Shown one piece after another: positions 19,383 through 28,298 of a stretch of DNA of 64,000 bases (the first letter of the stretch is position 1; every line of letters begins with the position of its first letter). The notes below the pieces were generated by a model. The model did no database searches and was not told the origin of the DNA. It saw nothing but the letters and a program-made list of their open reading frames with translations. Origin of the DNA: Diabrotica undecimpunctata (lineage: Eukaryota > Arthropoda > Insecta > Coleoptera > Chrysomelidae). The stretch covers positions 117,596,458 to 117,660,457 of the forward strand of contig NC_092806.1 of NCBI RefSeq assembly GCF_040954645.1, given 5' to 3'. The position numbers and the translations under genes were made by a program.

Positions 19383-22300
19383 TGCAACTAGAAAGGAAGT
19401 TTGCAAAAGACAAACAGTTAGAAGCGAATTACAGACAATTCATGGAAGATTATGAAAACCAAGGTCATATGGTAATAGCAGAAAACCAGGGAGATGGGTA
19501 CTACTTACCTCATCATCCAGTGAGAAAAGAGGACAGTACTACAACGAAAATAAGAGCCGTGTTTGACGCATCAAGCAAAAGCTCATCGGCAGTAAGCCTG
19601 AATGATATTATGCACACAGGGCCGAAATTACAACAAGACTTGACAAATATACTATTACGATGGAGATCCAATAAGGTAGCATACTCAGCGGATCTGGAAA
19701 AAATGTTTAGACAAATCAGAATGGCAGAAGAAGACCAAAAATATCAAAAAATTTTGTGGAGAAAGGACACAAAGGACCACATACAAGAGTATAACTTAAC
19801 GACGGTGACATACGGCACGGCCGCAGCACCCTTTTTAGCGTTAAGAACAATACAACAATTACAAGAAGACGAAGGAGCGAGGTTCCCGTTGGCATCGAAA
19901 ATTGTAAAAGAAAACATGTATGTAGACGATATACTAGGAGGAGCTGAGACAGTGCAGGAAGCAGAAACAGCCCAAAAGGAATTAATACAACTGTTCAGAA
20001 AAGGAGGTTTCACTCTTAGAAAATGGTTGAGCAACGAAGAAAAAATAATGGAGAACGTACCGGAGGATATGAGGAACGTAGACTCGAAGGCATTCAAACA
20101 AGAAGAAGTACGGAAAACGTTAGGAATACACTGGTCACCTAAAGAGGATATAATCACATTCAAAATAGGGATAACGACGGCAAAGAAAATAACGAAAAGA
20201 CACGTACTGTCAGAAGTAGCAAAACTATACGACCCACTGGGATGGATAGCACCTGTAGTAATTCAGGCGAAAATGTTCATACAGGAATTATGGGAGCAAA
20301 AGACCAGTTGGGATAAAGAATTAACTAGCAACCAACAAAGCAGGTGGAATACATACCAGGCGCAATTAGTAAATCTGGAGAAAATAACATTGCCCAGGTG
20401 GAACAACTTAAGCAAGATAAACAGAGTAGAACTGCATGGATTTGCAGATGCGTCTATGAAAGGATATGGAGCGGTAATCTACTCAAGGGTATTAGGCCCA
20501 GAAATTAAAACGAATCTAATGATAGCAAAATCGAAAGTCGCACCATTGAAAGGGAAAACGACGTTACCGAGGCTCGAGCTGTGTGCCGCGGTACTACTAG
20601 CAAATTTAATGAAGAAAACCCTACAAGCATTGAACAGGGAAAACATTGAGGTATATGCATGGTCGGACTCAACGATAACCCTGGCTTGGATAAGGGGATC
20701 ATCAAAAAGGTGGAAAATGTTCGTCGCCAACAGAGTAGAGGAAATAAGACGCGTTATAGGACCGAAAAATTGGCATAAGGTAGATACAAAGGAAAATCCA
20801 GCGGACATCCTCTCACGTGGAAGTACCGCATCAGAATTATTAGAAGCAGAGCTATGGTGGAAGGGACCAACTTGGCTGACTAGTAACAAAACTTTAACGC
20901 AGGAATCAGAAGAAATACCAGAGACAAATGAGGAGGAAGTCAAAACGAAAATAACGGTGCACACGACAACGATAAAGGAGGACATATGCGAGAGATTCTC
21001 AAATTTAGAAAGAATGAGAAGAGTACTTTCATATTGTAGGAGATTTGCAGACAAATGCAGAAAAAAGAAGGACAATGGACAAAGTCAGCTTACAGTCCAA
21101 GAATTAGAGGAAACGCTATTAAAGGTGATAAAGCACACACAGCACGCCTACTTCAAACCAGAAATAAATAAGCTGGAGAAGAAACAGCAATTAGACAAGA
21201 AAAATAAATTAGCGTCATTGGTACCATTCCTGGATAGACAAGGAATTCTAAGAGTCACCGGAAGACTGAGACACACGAATCTAAAGTACGGAGAAAAACA
21301 TCCGATAATTTTGCCAAAGGATAGTGCATTAACAAAGTTACTTATAACAGATAGTCACGCAAGAAATCTACATAGCGGATTACAACAAACACTACAGTAC
21401 ATAAAAAGGAAATACTGGATAATCAACGGCAGAAGAACCGTGAAAGATCATCTAGCAAAATGTTTAAGGTGCAGGAGGTATAAAAGCCAAGCAGCACAAG
21501 AATTAATGGGAGATCTACCGAAAGACAGAGTGAACCCGAGTCATCCCTTTACTAACACAGGGATAGATTATGCCGGGCCAATAAAAATAAGTACCACGAG
21601 AGGCAGAGGACAGAGGAGCTATAAGGGCTACATCTCAGTATTTGTGTGTCTGTCAACGAAGGCAGTACACCTTGAGGTAGTAAGCGATATGTCTACGGAT
21701 GCTTTCATCGCAGCGTTCAAGAGATTTACGGCACGCAGAGGACAGTGCAACAACGTATACAGCGATAACGGAACCACATTCGTAGGAACAGCAAATTTGT
21801 TGAAAAAAGAAAATCAAAAAATAGATGACGAGATAAAACAAGGATTACGGGCACTAGGTACCCAGTGGCATGTCATACCTGCATATGCACCACATTTCGG
21901 AGGATTATGGGAGAGCGCAGTGCGAATAATGAAATATCACTTGAAAAGAATCATCGGGGAAACAGTTCTAACATATGAAGAATTGAGTACGGTGCTGGCA
22001 CAAATAGAAGCATGTATGAACTCGAGACCATTATGTGGGTCATCAGAAGACCCTGAAGGGAAAATAGCCCTGACACCAGCTCACTTCCTTATAGGGAGAG
22101 AAATTATATCACCAAATCGGGAAGAAGAGCTTACGACTTATTTGAAGATGCCGACGAGGTGGAGATTAGTGGAGAAAATAAAAAGAGACTTCTGGAAAAT
22201 TTGGAAACAGGAATACCTGCACCAATTACAACAGAGAAATAGATGGCATAAGGCGCACCCTAACATAAAAGAAGAAGAAATAGTTATAATTAAAGAAGAG

Positions 22301-24313
22301 GATACACCTCCAGGCAGATGGCCATTAGCGAGGGTAACAGAAACACACCCTGGAGCGGAGGGATTAACCAGAGTAGTAACAGTGAGAAAGGCAAACGGGA
22401 AACTGACTAAAAGACCCATACATAAGCTAATACGACTGGAAGAAGAGAAACAGGAAAAGCCGAAAAAGGCAGCAGCACTAAGATGGAAGAAAATACTAGT
22501 AGCTATAATGTTTTTAACGATGTTAAAACCCATAAAGGCAGAACCGTATAAAATATATAATCCGGTACCAGGATTTTTCACAGAAGACCTTGGAGAGGTC
22601 GTCATAGACCGGGGAACATTTCGAATAAAGGTGTTACTCGAAAAAGGAAGAATTCGAACAGAGCACCAACTAATAGGAAATATGATACAAGGCGTACGAG
22701 AACTGTGTCATGAGATAAAAATCGTGAATTGTAAGGATATAATAGAGAAATTGGAGGAAGGACAAAGAAAGGCGGAGTCAGTAAGCGAGGGGCTGACAGT
22801 AGAAATAAAAGGAAGGGAAAGAAGAGGAATATTAGGAACAATATTAACCTCAGTATTTGGAGTCAATGACGAAGCCTACAGTAACATTGAAGCATTAGAT
22901 AATAACCAAAAGGAGCTAATAAAGGGATCACAGCACCAGGCGAAGATAATGTTAGAAACAATAACATCAATCAATCACACAGAGAACAGGATAAACGAGC
23001 AAATGAACAAGTTTAACAAAGCACTAATCACAGGTCTACAAGAAATATCTAAAGGACTTAACGAAGTAGAAGACAAAGCACAAAAACTAGAAACCGAATA
23101 TAGCACGTTACGAATACAAACGATAGCATTACAAGTTATGGACTTCATAAACGAATATGCTCAATTTTACGAGGGAATATTAAACCTTCACTATAACCAC
23201 GGACACTTCATTGATATAGTGAAACCGGGTGAAATAACCAAATTAATAGGGAAAGCAGGGCAGATACTGCCTCAAGGGGTCGAAATACGACGACAACCCA
23301 TTATAGAAACAGAAGTCAGTCATGACGACAGATATATAACAGTCATCGGCTACTTCATAGTGACAGGGAAAAATAAGTACAGCATGCTCAAAGTCACGGC
23401 CATACCACTTAATGTTGAGGGGTCGGTGTTGCGCACATTTGTCGCCCCAAGGAATCTACTGGTCGTAGATTATAACACACTGCACTACTTCGAATTGACC
23501 ACGGAAGATAGAGAAAGGTGCTTACTGTTGACAAAGGCGCAGATAGCGTGCTCACCAACGGCTATAAGAAACATGGATACCCAACCAAACTGCATACTAG
23601 AAGAAATTTATGAGCGATCTAAGAATAGCACATGTCCAGTGGTAGCCAGGACAATACAGACAGCTCAATGGAGTAAGATGGGTACTCCCAACCTCTGGCT
23701 AGTTATCACGCCAGTCACGATACACATATCCATTATTTGCGATGGAAATCGGAGCGAAAGAGTACTGGAACGAGTCACATTCCTGAAGCTTTCACCCAAA
23801 TGTATCGCCCAAACGAAAAATATTACATTACTCCCCACTAGCAGTGGGGTGGACAGAGCAGTGACGAGTTACCTGAAGTCGCCAATCACTCCCGTGGCCC
23901 AACTGGTGGCGAGGACACCCCGCAAGTTTAACACGCCTCTAAACACCTACCTTGACATACCAGGAGGAGAGCTACGTCATGTGTTACTTGAGGAGGAGAG
24001 TCTGGAACAAGAAATGACGCATACGCAGTGGCGATCGATTCACGAATCTAATTGGCATTATTTTGTGGCCACCGGGATCATTACTATAATGGTAATAATT
24101 GGGATACTCACGTTATGGAAGTACCGTCCTGTTGCACGACTATGTCGTTCAGGGAATCCACAAACTCAGACTAACGAACAGGAAGTACCTGTATTAGTTA
24201 GTAATCGGCACAACAATGTACGGTCGACTTCCCAAGTTGACATCCCACTTTCCACATTTTCATCCAATTGCCCTAATTTTAATCTAGAGATAGAGTCGGA
24301 CATTGATAGCTAG
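19379..24313 (+). CDS. BEL/Pao polyprotein: RT, RNase H, integrase and env-like protein
   Basis: A 1644-codon intact frame; residue numbers count from 19379. Reverse transcriptase: [12 protein letters not shown] (Asp about 105) and YVDDIL (about 181-186). RNase [17 protein letters not shown] (about 353) and [13 protein letters not shown]. Integrase: a His/Cys finger ([15 protein letters not shown]), core TGIDYAGP (about 727), YSDNGTTF (about 794) and [10 protein letters not shown] with the catalytic Glu. A BEL-specific tail follows ([28 protein letters not shown]). From about 1036 an envelope-like region begins with a hydrophobic signal-like segment. A basic RERR site (about 1146-1149) is followed by a glycine-rich hydrophobic stretch ([13 protein letters not shown]), then coiled-coil and Cys-containing regions, and a C-terminal membrane helix (about 1562-1580) with a short cytoplasmic tail. 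This resembles baculovirus-F-type fusion proteins acquired by some insect retroelements. Whether env is spliced out or cleaved from the polyprotein is not visible. Confidence 0.92.
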   Translation: MMQLERKFAKDKQLEANYRQFMEDYENQGHMVIAENQGDGYYLPHHPVRKEDSTTTKIRAVFDASSKSSSAVSLNDIMHTGPKLQQDLTNILLRWRSNKVAYSADLEKMFRQIRMAEEDQKYQKILWRKDTKDHIQEYNLTTVTYGTAAAPFLALRTIQQLQEDEGARFPLASKIVKENMYVDDILGGAETVQEAETAQKELIQLFRKGGFTLRKWLSNEEKIMENVPEDMRNVDSKAFKQEEVRKTLGIHWSPKEDIITFKIGITTAKKITKRHVLSEVAKLYDPLGWIAPVVIQAKMFIQELWEQKTSWDKELTSNQQSRWNTYQAQLVNLEKITLPRWNNLSKINRVELHGFADASMKGYGAVIYSRVLGPEIKTNLMIAKSKVAPLKGKTTLPRLELCAAVLLANLMKKTLQALNRENIEVYAWSDSTITLAWIRGSSKRWKMFVANRVEEIRRVIGPKNWHKVDTKENPADILSRGSTASELLEAELWWKGPTWLTSNKTLTQESEEIPETNEEEVKTKITVHTTTIKEDICERFSNLERMRRVLSYCRRFADKCRKKKDNGQSQLTVQELEETLLKVIKHTQHAYFKPEINKLEKKQQLDKKNKLASLVPFLDRQGILRVTGRLRHTNLKYGEKHPIILPKDSALTKLLITDSHARNLHSGLQQTLQYIKRKYWIINGRRTVKDHLAKCLRCRRYKSQAAQELMGDLPKDRVNPSHPFTNTGIDYAGPIKISTTRGRGQRSYKGYISVFVCLSTKAVHLEVVSDMSTDAFIAAFKRFTARRGQCNNVYSDNGTTFVGTANLLKKENQKIDDEIKQGLRALGTQWHVIPAYAPHFGGLWESAVRIMKYHLKRIIGETVLTYEELSTVLAQIEACMNSRPLCGSSEDPEGKIALTPAHFLIGREIISPNREEELTTYLKMPTRWRLVEKIKRDFWKIWKQEYLHQLQQRNRWHKAHPNIKEEEIVIIKEEDTPPGRWPLARVTETHPGAEGLTRVVTVRKANGKLTKRPIHKLIRLEEEKQEKPKKAAALRWKKILVAIMFLTMLKPIKAEPYKIYNPVPGFFTEDLGEVVIDRGTFRIKVLLEKGRIRTEHQLIGNMIQGVRELCHEIKIVNCKDIIEKLEEGQRKAESVSEGLTVEIKGRERRGILGTILTSVFGVNDEAYSNIEALDNNQKELIKGSQHQAKIMLETITSINHTENRINEQMNKFNKALITGLQEISKGLNEVEDKAQKLETEYSTLRIQTIALQVMDFINEYAQFYEGILNLHYNHGHFIDIVKPGEITKLIGKAGQILPQGVEIRRQPIIETEVSHDDRYITVIGYFIVTGKNKYSMLKVTAIPLNVEGSVLRTFVAPRNLLVVDYNTLHYFELTTEDRERCLLLTKAQIACSPTAIRNMDTQPNCILEEIYERSKNSTCPVVARTIQTAQWSKMGTPNLWLVITPVTIHISIICDGNRSERVLERVTFLKLSPKCIAQTKNITLLPTSSGVDRAVTSYLKSPITPVAQLVARTPRKFNTPLNTYLDIPGGELRHVLLEEESLEQEMTHTQWRSIHESNWHYFVATGIITIMVIIGILTLWKYRPVARLCRSGNPQTQTNEQEVPVLVSNRHNNVRSTSQVDIPLSTFSSNCPNFNLEIESDIDS

Positions 24314-24447
24314 GGTACGGTTGGAAGATTATTGATTATTCTTAAACTATTTATAATTTATCATGTTTGAATTTTACTATGTTATGTAATACTTATATGT
24401 AAACTTTGAGTATTGACACTTGGGCCAGATTGCCCGATTCCGCAGTA
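24314..24447 (+). other. BEL/Pao 3' untranslated region
   Basis: Short AT-rich sequence between the polyprotein stop and the 3' LTR. A clear polypurine tract, normally the plus-strand primer just before the LTR, is not obvious: the bases there read GATTGCCCGATTCCGCAGTA. Confidence 0.55.
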
Positions 24448-24912
24448 TGTCCAATATCAAATCTTCATAATTCATATCCGAAATTGGACAGTATAATTTT
24501 ATCACCCAGTAGACCGAATGAATCTATTTGTTATTAAATACACACACGTAGTTAATTAGGTTACATACACATTTGGTCAATTATAAATAATAATTTGGAC
24601 ATCAGTAAAAAGTACTGACAAAGTTAAACAATTTACATAAATTAAATACACATATCACGCTAGGTCCGCGAAAATATTGACCCAATTAGAATTTATATAA
24701 AACTAATATCTCTTGACTAGAGAAGCATTCAATCAATATTCACTCAACGAACATATAGTCTTCAACGATCAACTGCATCAGTCTCTACTCAAAGTAATCC
24801 CGGGTCTACACCCATAGTGTACGTCTCAACAATAAACTCTGCTACTATTATTTGGTGTTTCCATTACAACAGAACGAACATCTTCACTGAGCCAACGAAG
24901 GGAATTTGTTCA
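24448..24912 (+). repeat. 3' LTR of BEL/Pao element
   Basis: 465 bp, the same as 15429-15893 by eye, followed by the target duplicate CATAG (24913-24917) and then the resumed gypsy reading frame. Confidence 0.96.
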
Positions 24913-24917
24913 CATAG

Positions 24918-25790
24918 TAAAGCATAAAATTAATACCGGATACGCTCAGCCAATCAGACAACAACCTAGACGACTTCCATTTGCGAAAAGAGATGAAGCC
25001 TAAGACATCATCAAAGATATGAACAAACAAGGGGTAATTGAACCATCAAACAGTCCATGGACATCACCAGTAGTGCTGGTAAAAAAGAAAGATGGTTCAA
25101 CGCGTTTTTGTATTGACTACCGACAGCTCAATTCAGTAACTAAAAAAGATAGTTTTCCTTTGCCCAGAATAGACGATACTTTGGATACTCTTTCTGATTC
25201 TCGTTGGTTCTCCACACTTAAGAGGTCTAACATGGAAAACATGCCTGGTTTATTTGCACGATGTAATTGTGGTTGGTAGATCCTTCGATGAACATGCCAA
25301 CAATCTGAAAGAAGTCTTTCAACGATTGCGGGGAGCGAATTTGAAGTTAAGTCCGAAGAAATGTCACATGTTTCGACGAGAAGTGAAGTACTTGGGACAT
25401 ATTGTAGCAAGTAATGGTATAACAACTGATCCTGAAAAATTTGCAGCAATTAAGGATTGACCAGTACCAAGAGACAAACACGAAATTAGAAGTTTTCTTG
25501 GTCTATGTACATATTACCGAAGTTTTGTCAAAGGATTTGCCAACATCTCCAAGCCTTTAACAAAGTTGACAGAAGAAGGCAAATAATATACATGGAGCAA
25601 AGAGTGTCAAAAAGCTTTCGAACAATTAAAAATGGCTCTGATCAGTGCACCGATTTTAAGCTATCCTAGACAGGCAGGAAAATTTGTGTTGGACACCGAC
25701 GCCAGCAACAGTGCAATAGGAGCTGCTCTCCCAAATCCAAGATGGGCAGGGGAAAACCATCGCTTACTTTAGCAAAGTCTTGTCGAAACT
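24918..25790 (+). pseudogene. Gypsy reverse transcriptase and RNase H, broken
   Basis: Resumption of the gypsy pol after the BEL/Pao insertion. Motifs: [31 protein letters not shown] and [11 protein letters not shown]. Then a deletion joins WFSTL directly to the segment before the active-site box (near 25220), removing the palm region with the first Asp. The YLDD box reads YLHD at 25251-25262, in a shifted frame. The downstream text SFDEHANNLKEVFQRL, KYLGHIVASNGI, SFLGLCTYYRSFVKGFA and the RNase H start FVLDTDASNSAIGAAL (about 25683) is still readable with stops (near 25460 and 25585). RNase H is cut short and joined to integrase near 25800 by another deletion. Confidence 0.82.
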
Positions 25791-25799
25791 AGAAAGAAA

Positions 25800-26929
25800 C
25801 TATTACTACTAGAAAGACTCTGCAAAAGGTTCGAGAACGGTTCTATTGGATGAACTGTAAAGATGATGTAGGAAGATGGTGTCGAAAATGTGAACTGTGT
25901 GCAACCAGTAATGGTCCAGTTGGTAAAAAGAGGGCACTCATGAAACAGTACAATGTTGGTAGTCCTATGAAAAGAGTAGCAATCGACATTGCAGGTCCAC
26001 TTCCAGAGACGAATGATGGAACTAAATATATCTTGGTAGCCATGGATTATTTTACGAAATGGACTGAGGCCTATGCGATACCAAATCAAGAAGCTGGTAC
26101 CGTTACAGAGGTACTTTTTAAAGAATTCTTTAGCCGATTTGGTGTTCCCTTGGAGATCTACTCCGACCAAGGGCGAAACTTCGAGTCAACCCTTTTCCAA
26201 AACGTTTGTAAATTGATTGGTGTCAATAAAACCAGAACGACACCCCTGCATTCTCAATCAGATGGAATGGTCGAAAGGATGAACCGAACGATGGGTAAAC
26301 ACCTGTCCAAAGTTGTATCAGAACATCAAAGAGATTGGGACCAGCACATTCATTTATTCCTAATGGCATACCGCTCGGCCGTGAATGAAACTACAGGCCA
26401 GACTCCAACTTGCCTGATGTTAGGTCGTGAGGTTCGTTTGCCCTGCGTCCTAGAGTTTGGCTGCAGACCTTCCGAAGAACATGTTGGAAGCGAAGATTAT
26501 GTCGACCGCCTGAAGTTAAGAATGAACAGCATTCATGAACTTGCCCGACAACACATCCAGTTAGCCAGTGACAGAATGAAAGATCAATAGAATTCTCGAT
26601 GCAAGAATGAAATCTATGAAGTAGGTGATCTTGTTTGGCTTTATAATCCAGAACGTCGTCGAGGCTTGTCTCCTAAATTGCAAAGACAATGGGAAGGTCC
26701 GTATGAAATTAAAAAGAGAATAAATGACGTAATATACCGAATTAAGAAGTTGCCGAAAGGTAAACCAAAAGAAGTTCACATAAATCGTCTTGCACCTTAT
26801 GCTGGCTCAAATGAAACAGAAGAAGCACGAACCCTTCAACATGAGATCAAAGATGACCGGCGCGGCGACCAAGCTTTATTGAATTTATGTCAAATTACGC
26901 AGAAAGAAAGAGTGCTAGATTCGGCGTGA
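25800..26929 (+). pseudogene. Gypsy integrase, one stop, N-terminus damaged
   Basis: Integrase joins element DNA to the host chromosome. The zinc-finger region is only partly kept (WMNCKDDVGRWCRKCELC, about 25848). The catalytic core is open from 25850: VAIDIAGPLPETNDGT (first Asp, about 25983), IYSDQGRNFES (second Asp, about 26157) and SQSDGMVERMNRTM (Glu, about 26253). A TAG stop at 26588 precedes the C-terminal SH3-like part (YEVGDLVWLYNPERRRGLSPKL; GPYEI; VHINRLAPY), which runs to the stop at 26929. All three catalytic residues are present. The last 43 bases overlap the start of the macrodomain frame in a different register. Confidence 0.85.
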
Positions 26930-27350
26930 TCATAGAAAATCAGCAGGATCTTTTTAGTGTTCCGCATAACGTCTCTCTAGCCCACTGTGTTGCCCAAGAT
27001 CTTGAGATGACTAAAGGAATCTCATCCGTATTTTATAAGAAATTCGGTCGTTTGGACGAGTTAAAAAACCAGCAGCCTAAAGTTGGAAGAGTACTGAGAT
27101 TAGAAGATGGTTCTCGATCTTTGTTGTATATGGTGACCAGGAAGTCGTATACAGACAGGGCAAGCTACCAGGATATATGGCGTGCTCTAACTAATTTGAA
27201 GAAAATCGTGTGTAATTATGCCATCAAGAATTTAGCCTTACCCAAGATAGGCCACGCACTAGAAAATCTGGATTAGAAGATTGTCAGAAGCACGCTTGAA
27301 GTAATCTTCCGAGAAACCGGCGTACGAATTACTGTGTGTTGCGTTAACCC
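26887..27350 (+). pseudogene. TARG1/OARD1-like macrodomain carried by the gypsy element
   Basis: An extra frame between integrase and the 3' LTR, the slot where env genes sit. It starts with ATG at 26887, overlaps pol in the -1 register, runs to TAG at 27274, and remains readable to about 27350 (IVRSTLEVIFRETGVRITV), so the TAG replaces a single codon, probably the Trp after LENLD. The text DLFSVPHNVSLAHCVAQDL, then TKGISSVFYKKFG, then LLYMVTRKSYTDRASYQDI, then LALPKIGHALENLD matches the whole macrodomain fold of the TARG1/OARD1 group, enzymes that remove ADP-ribose from glutamate-linked sites. The catalytic Lys (human residue 84) is Arg here, the catalytic Asp (human 125) is Glu, and the preceding Gly is Ala. 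It may bind but not hydrolyse, or it may be decaying. A host-gene origin is likely and the role in the element is unknown. Confidence 0.8.
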
Positions 27351-27381
27351 GAAGAGATCGTGTTCTTCAAAGTCAGTAGAC

Positions 27382-27650
27382 TGTTATTTCTTCTTCATGC
27401 AGAGCTGGAGAGTCTGAGGATGATCTGTCCTTCTAGGAGCGACCGGAACTATCGACCGCTGGATAGTTCGACCCGACAAGCAAACGAATTAGAGGTGGAC
27501 TACGCCAGAATATTCTAGTACATAATAACTTTTATAAGTATACCTTCTACGAGTTTAGTTGAAGTTGATAAGATATTTTCGTGCTGTAAACTTATAAATA
27601 AATATATTTATATAAATTAAGAACCGCTCATTATATTTAATCTCGCTACA
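27382..27650 (+). repeat. 3' LTR of gypsy element
   Basis: Alignable to the 5' LTR from 27416 to 27650 (ends CTCGCTACA), followed by the target duplicate ATAT. The left boundary is uncertain; TGTTAT at 27382 is the best match to the TGTTAC start of the 5' LTR, but the next 30 bases have diverged or been shortened. No clear polypurine tract precedes it. Confidence 0.75.
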
Positions 27651-27654
27651 ATAT

Positions 27655-27960
27655 TTATTGTTCAAAAGTGATCCACCTATATGTGAAACATATAATGTAC
27701 AAGTTATCGTTAACCACTTATTAATTGAATGCCATAGTTTTACCAATTCTCGTGTTACATTTAACATACCTAACAGTATAAGTAATTTATTAGGCACTAA
27801 CTTTTCAGCTAATAATATTGTAATTCTCTTAAAATCTATAGGAATATTTTATAAACTCTAATTTTGTAATTCTATAGCCGCCGCTAATAACAATTAGGTA
27901 TGGTGGATGCGGCTGTAATTTTTAATTAAAAAAATTCGGAAAACTGTTTAAACTTTACCT
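27655..27960 (+). mobile_element. I-like LINE, downstream part (ORF2 C-terminus and 3' UTR)
   Basis: The remainder of the LINE interrupted at 13058. It encodes the Cys/His tail of ORF2 (PPICETYNVQVIVNHLLIECHSF, a CX..H..C pattern split here by its positions 27673-27735) and ends at a stop near 27859. An AT-rich 3' UTR follows, with an A-rich run near 27930. The exact 3' end and the LINE's own target duplication were not found. Confidence 0.85.
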
Positions 27961-28129
27961 TTTTAATTAATGCTACGGATATCGACCGTAACAAATCCTT
28001 TGTACTTGGTTCGTTACAATAAATTTTAGCAAAACGCTTTTTACGAATGGTTTTTCATATTAAATATTTATAATGTGGTTTATATTTGTAAACTGTTCAT
28101 GTATAATTATTTTTATGTAAATTTATTTG

Positions 28130-28298
28130 TAACAAACAAAATTGTTACCGTAAGTAATATTCTGTTTTCATAACGGGTTAAATACACGCAAAATGATTTA
28201 TTAACATAATTACTTATACCATAGAAATCTCTACATGTAATAATGTATCCAAAAAATGTTCAATCGATATTTAACAGCCAAAGCTGCTCGTATAAAAT
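28130..28298 (+). promoter_or_regulatory. Conserved upstream block of IR copy 2
   Basis: The 170 bases before the ATG align, with small gaps, to 39001-39180 upstream of IR copy 3. Shared words include ACAAACAA, CGTAAGTA, CATAGAAAT, TATCCAAA and the ATG-proximal GCTGCTCGTAT. It probably holds the 5' UTR and proximal promoter. No TATA box at a sensible distance is shared by both copies. Confidence 0.6.

Larger units (their letters stand above)
15429..24912 (+). mobile_element. BEL/Pao LTR retrotransposon with env-like region, recent insertion
   Basis: A 9484-bp element with 465-bp LTRs (TGTCC...GTTCA) that I could not tell apart by eye. A 5-bp target duplication CATAG lies at 15424-15428 and 24913-24917. 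It sits inside the protease-reverse transcriptase linker of the gypsy element, in the same orientation, and removing it restores that reading frame. Internal order: primer-binding site, a leader with an 18-bp minisatellite, gag, a Pao-type protease, reverse transcriptase, RNase H, integrase, and an envelope-like fusion protein. Indistinguishable LTRs mean it is the youngest layer of the nest. Despite this, gag carries a frame break near 17640 and pol another near 19370, so this copy probably does not move on its own unless these are assembly errors or recoding sites. Confidence 0.95.
13059..27650 (+). mobile_element. Ty3/gypsy-like LTR retrotransposon, degenerate, split by BEL/Pao
   Basis: An LTR retrotransposon inserted into the I-like LINE. 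A 4-bp target duplication ATAT lies at 13055-13058 and 27651-27654, and removing the element restores the LINE frame across the join. Order: 5' LTR, gag with SAP-like start and zinc knuckle, protease, reverse transcriptase/RNase H, integrase, an extra macrodomain frame, 3' LTR. Protease-reverse transcriptase-RNase H-integrase order is that of Ty3/gypsy elements. It has stops, frameshifts, internal deletions and a mutated YLDD box, so it is dead. The two LTRs differ at roughly a dozen positions plus a 4-nt gap over about 235 aligned bases, counted by eye. A BEL/Pao element sits inside it at 15429-24912. Confidence 0.92.

Noticed and set aside
26887..27350. Macrodomain as an unrelated host gene that happens to lie here
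   Set aside because: It sits between integrase and LTR inside an element with confirmed target duplications and overlaps pol, so it belongs to the element unless it was inserted later. No target duplication or intron is seen around it.
27277..27415. 3' LTR beginning exactly 51 bases before the alignable part, as in the 5' LTR
   Set aside because: Those bases do not match the 5' LTR start, and the first 50 bases still read as macrodomain C-terminus. TGTTAT at 27382 is a better, though uncertain, start.
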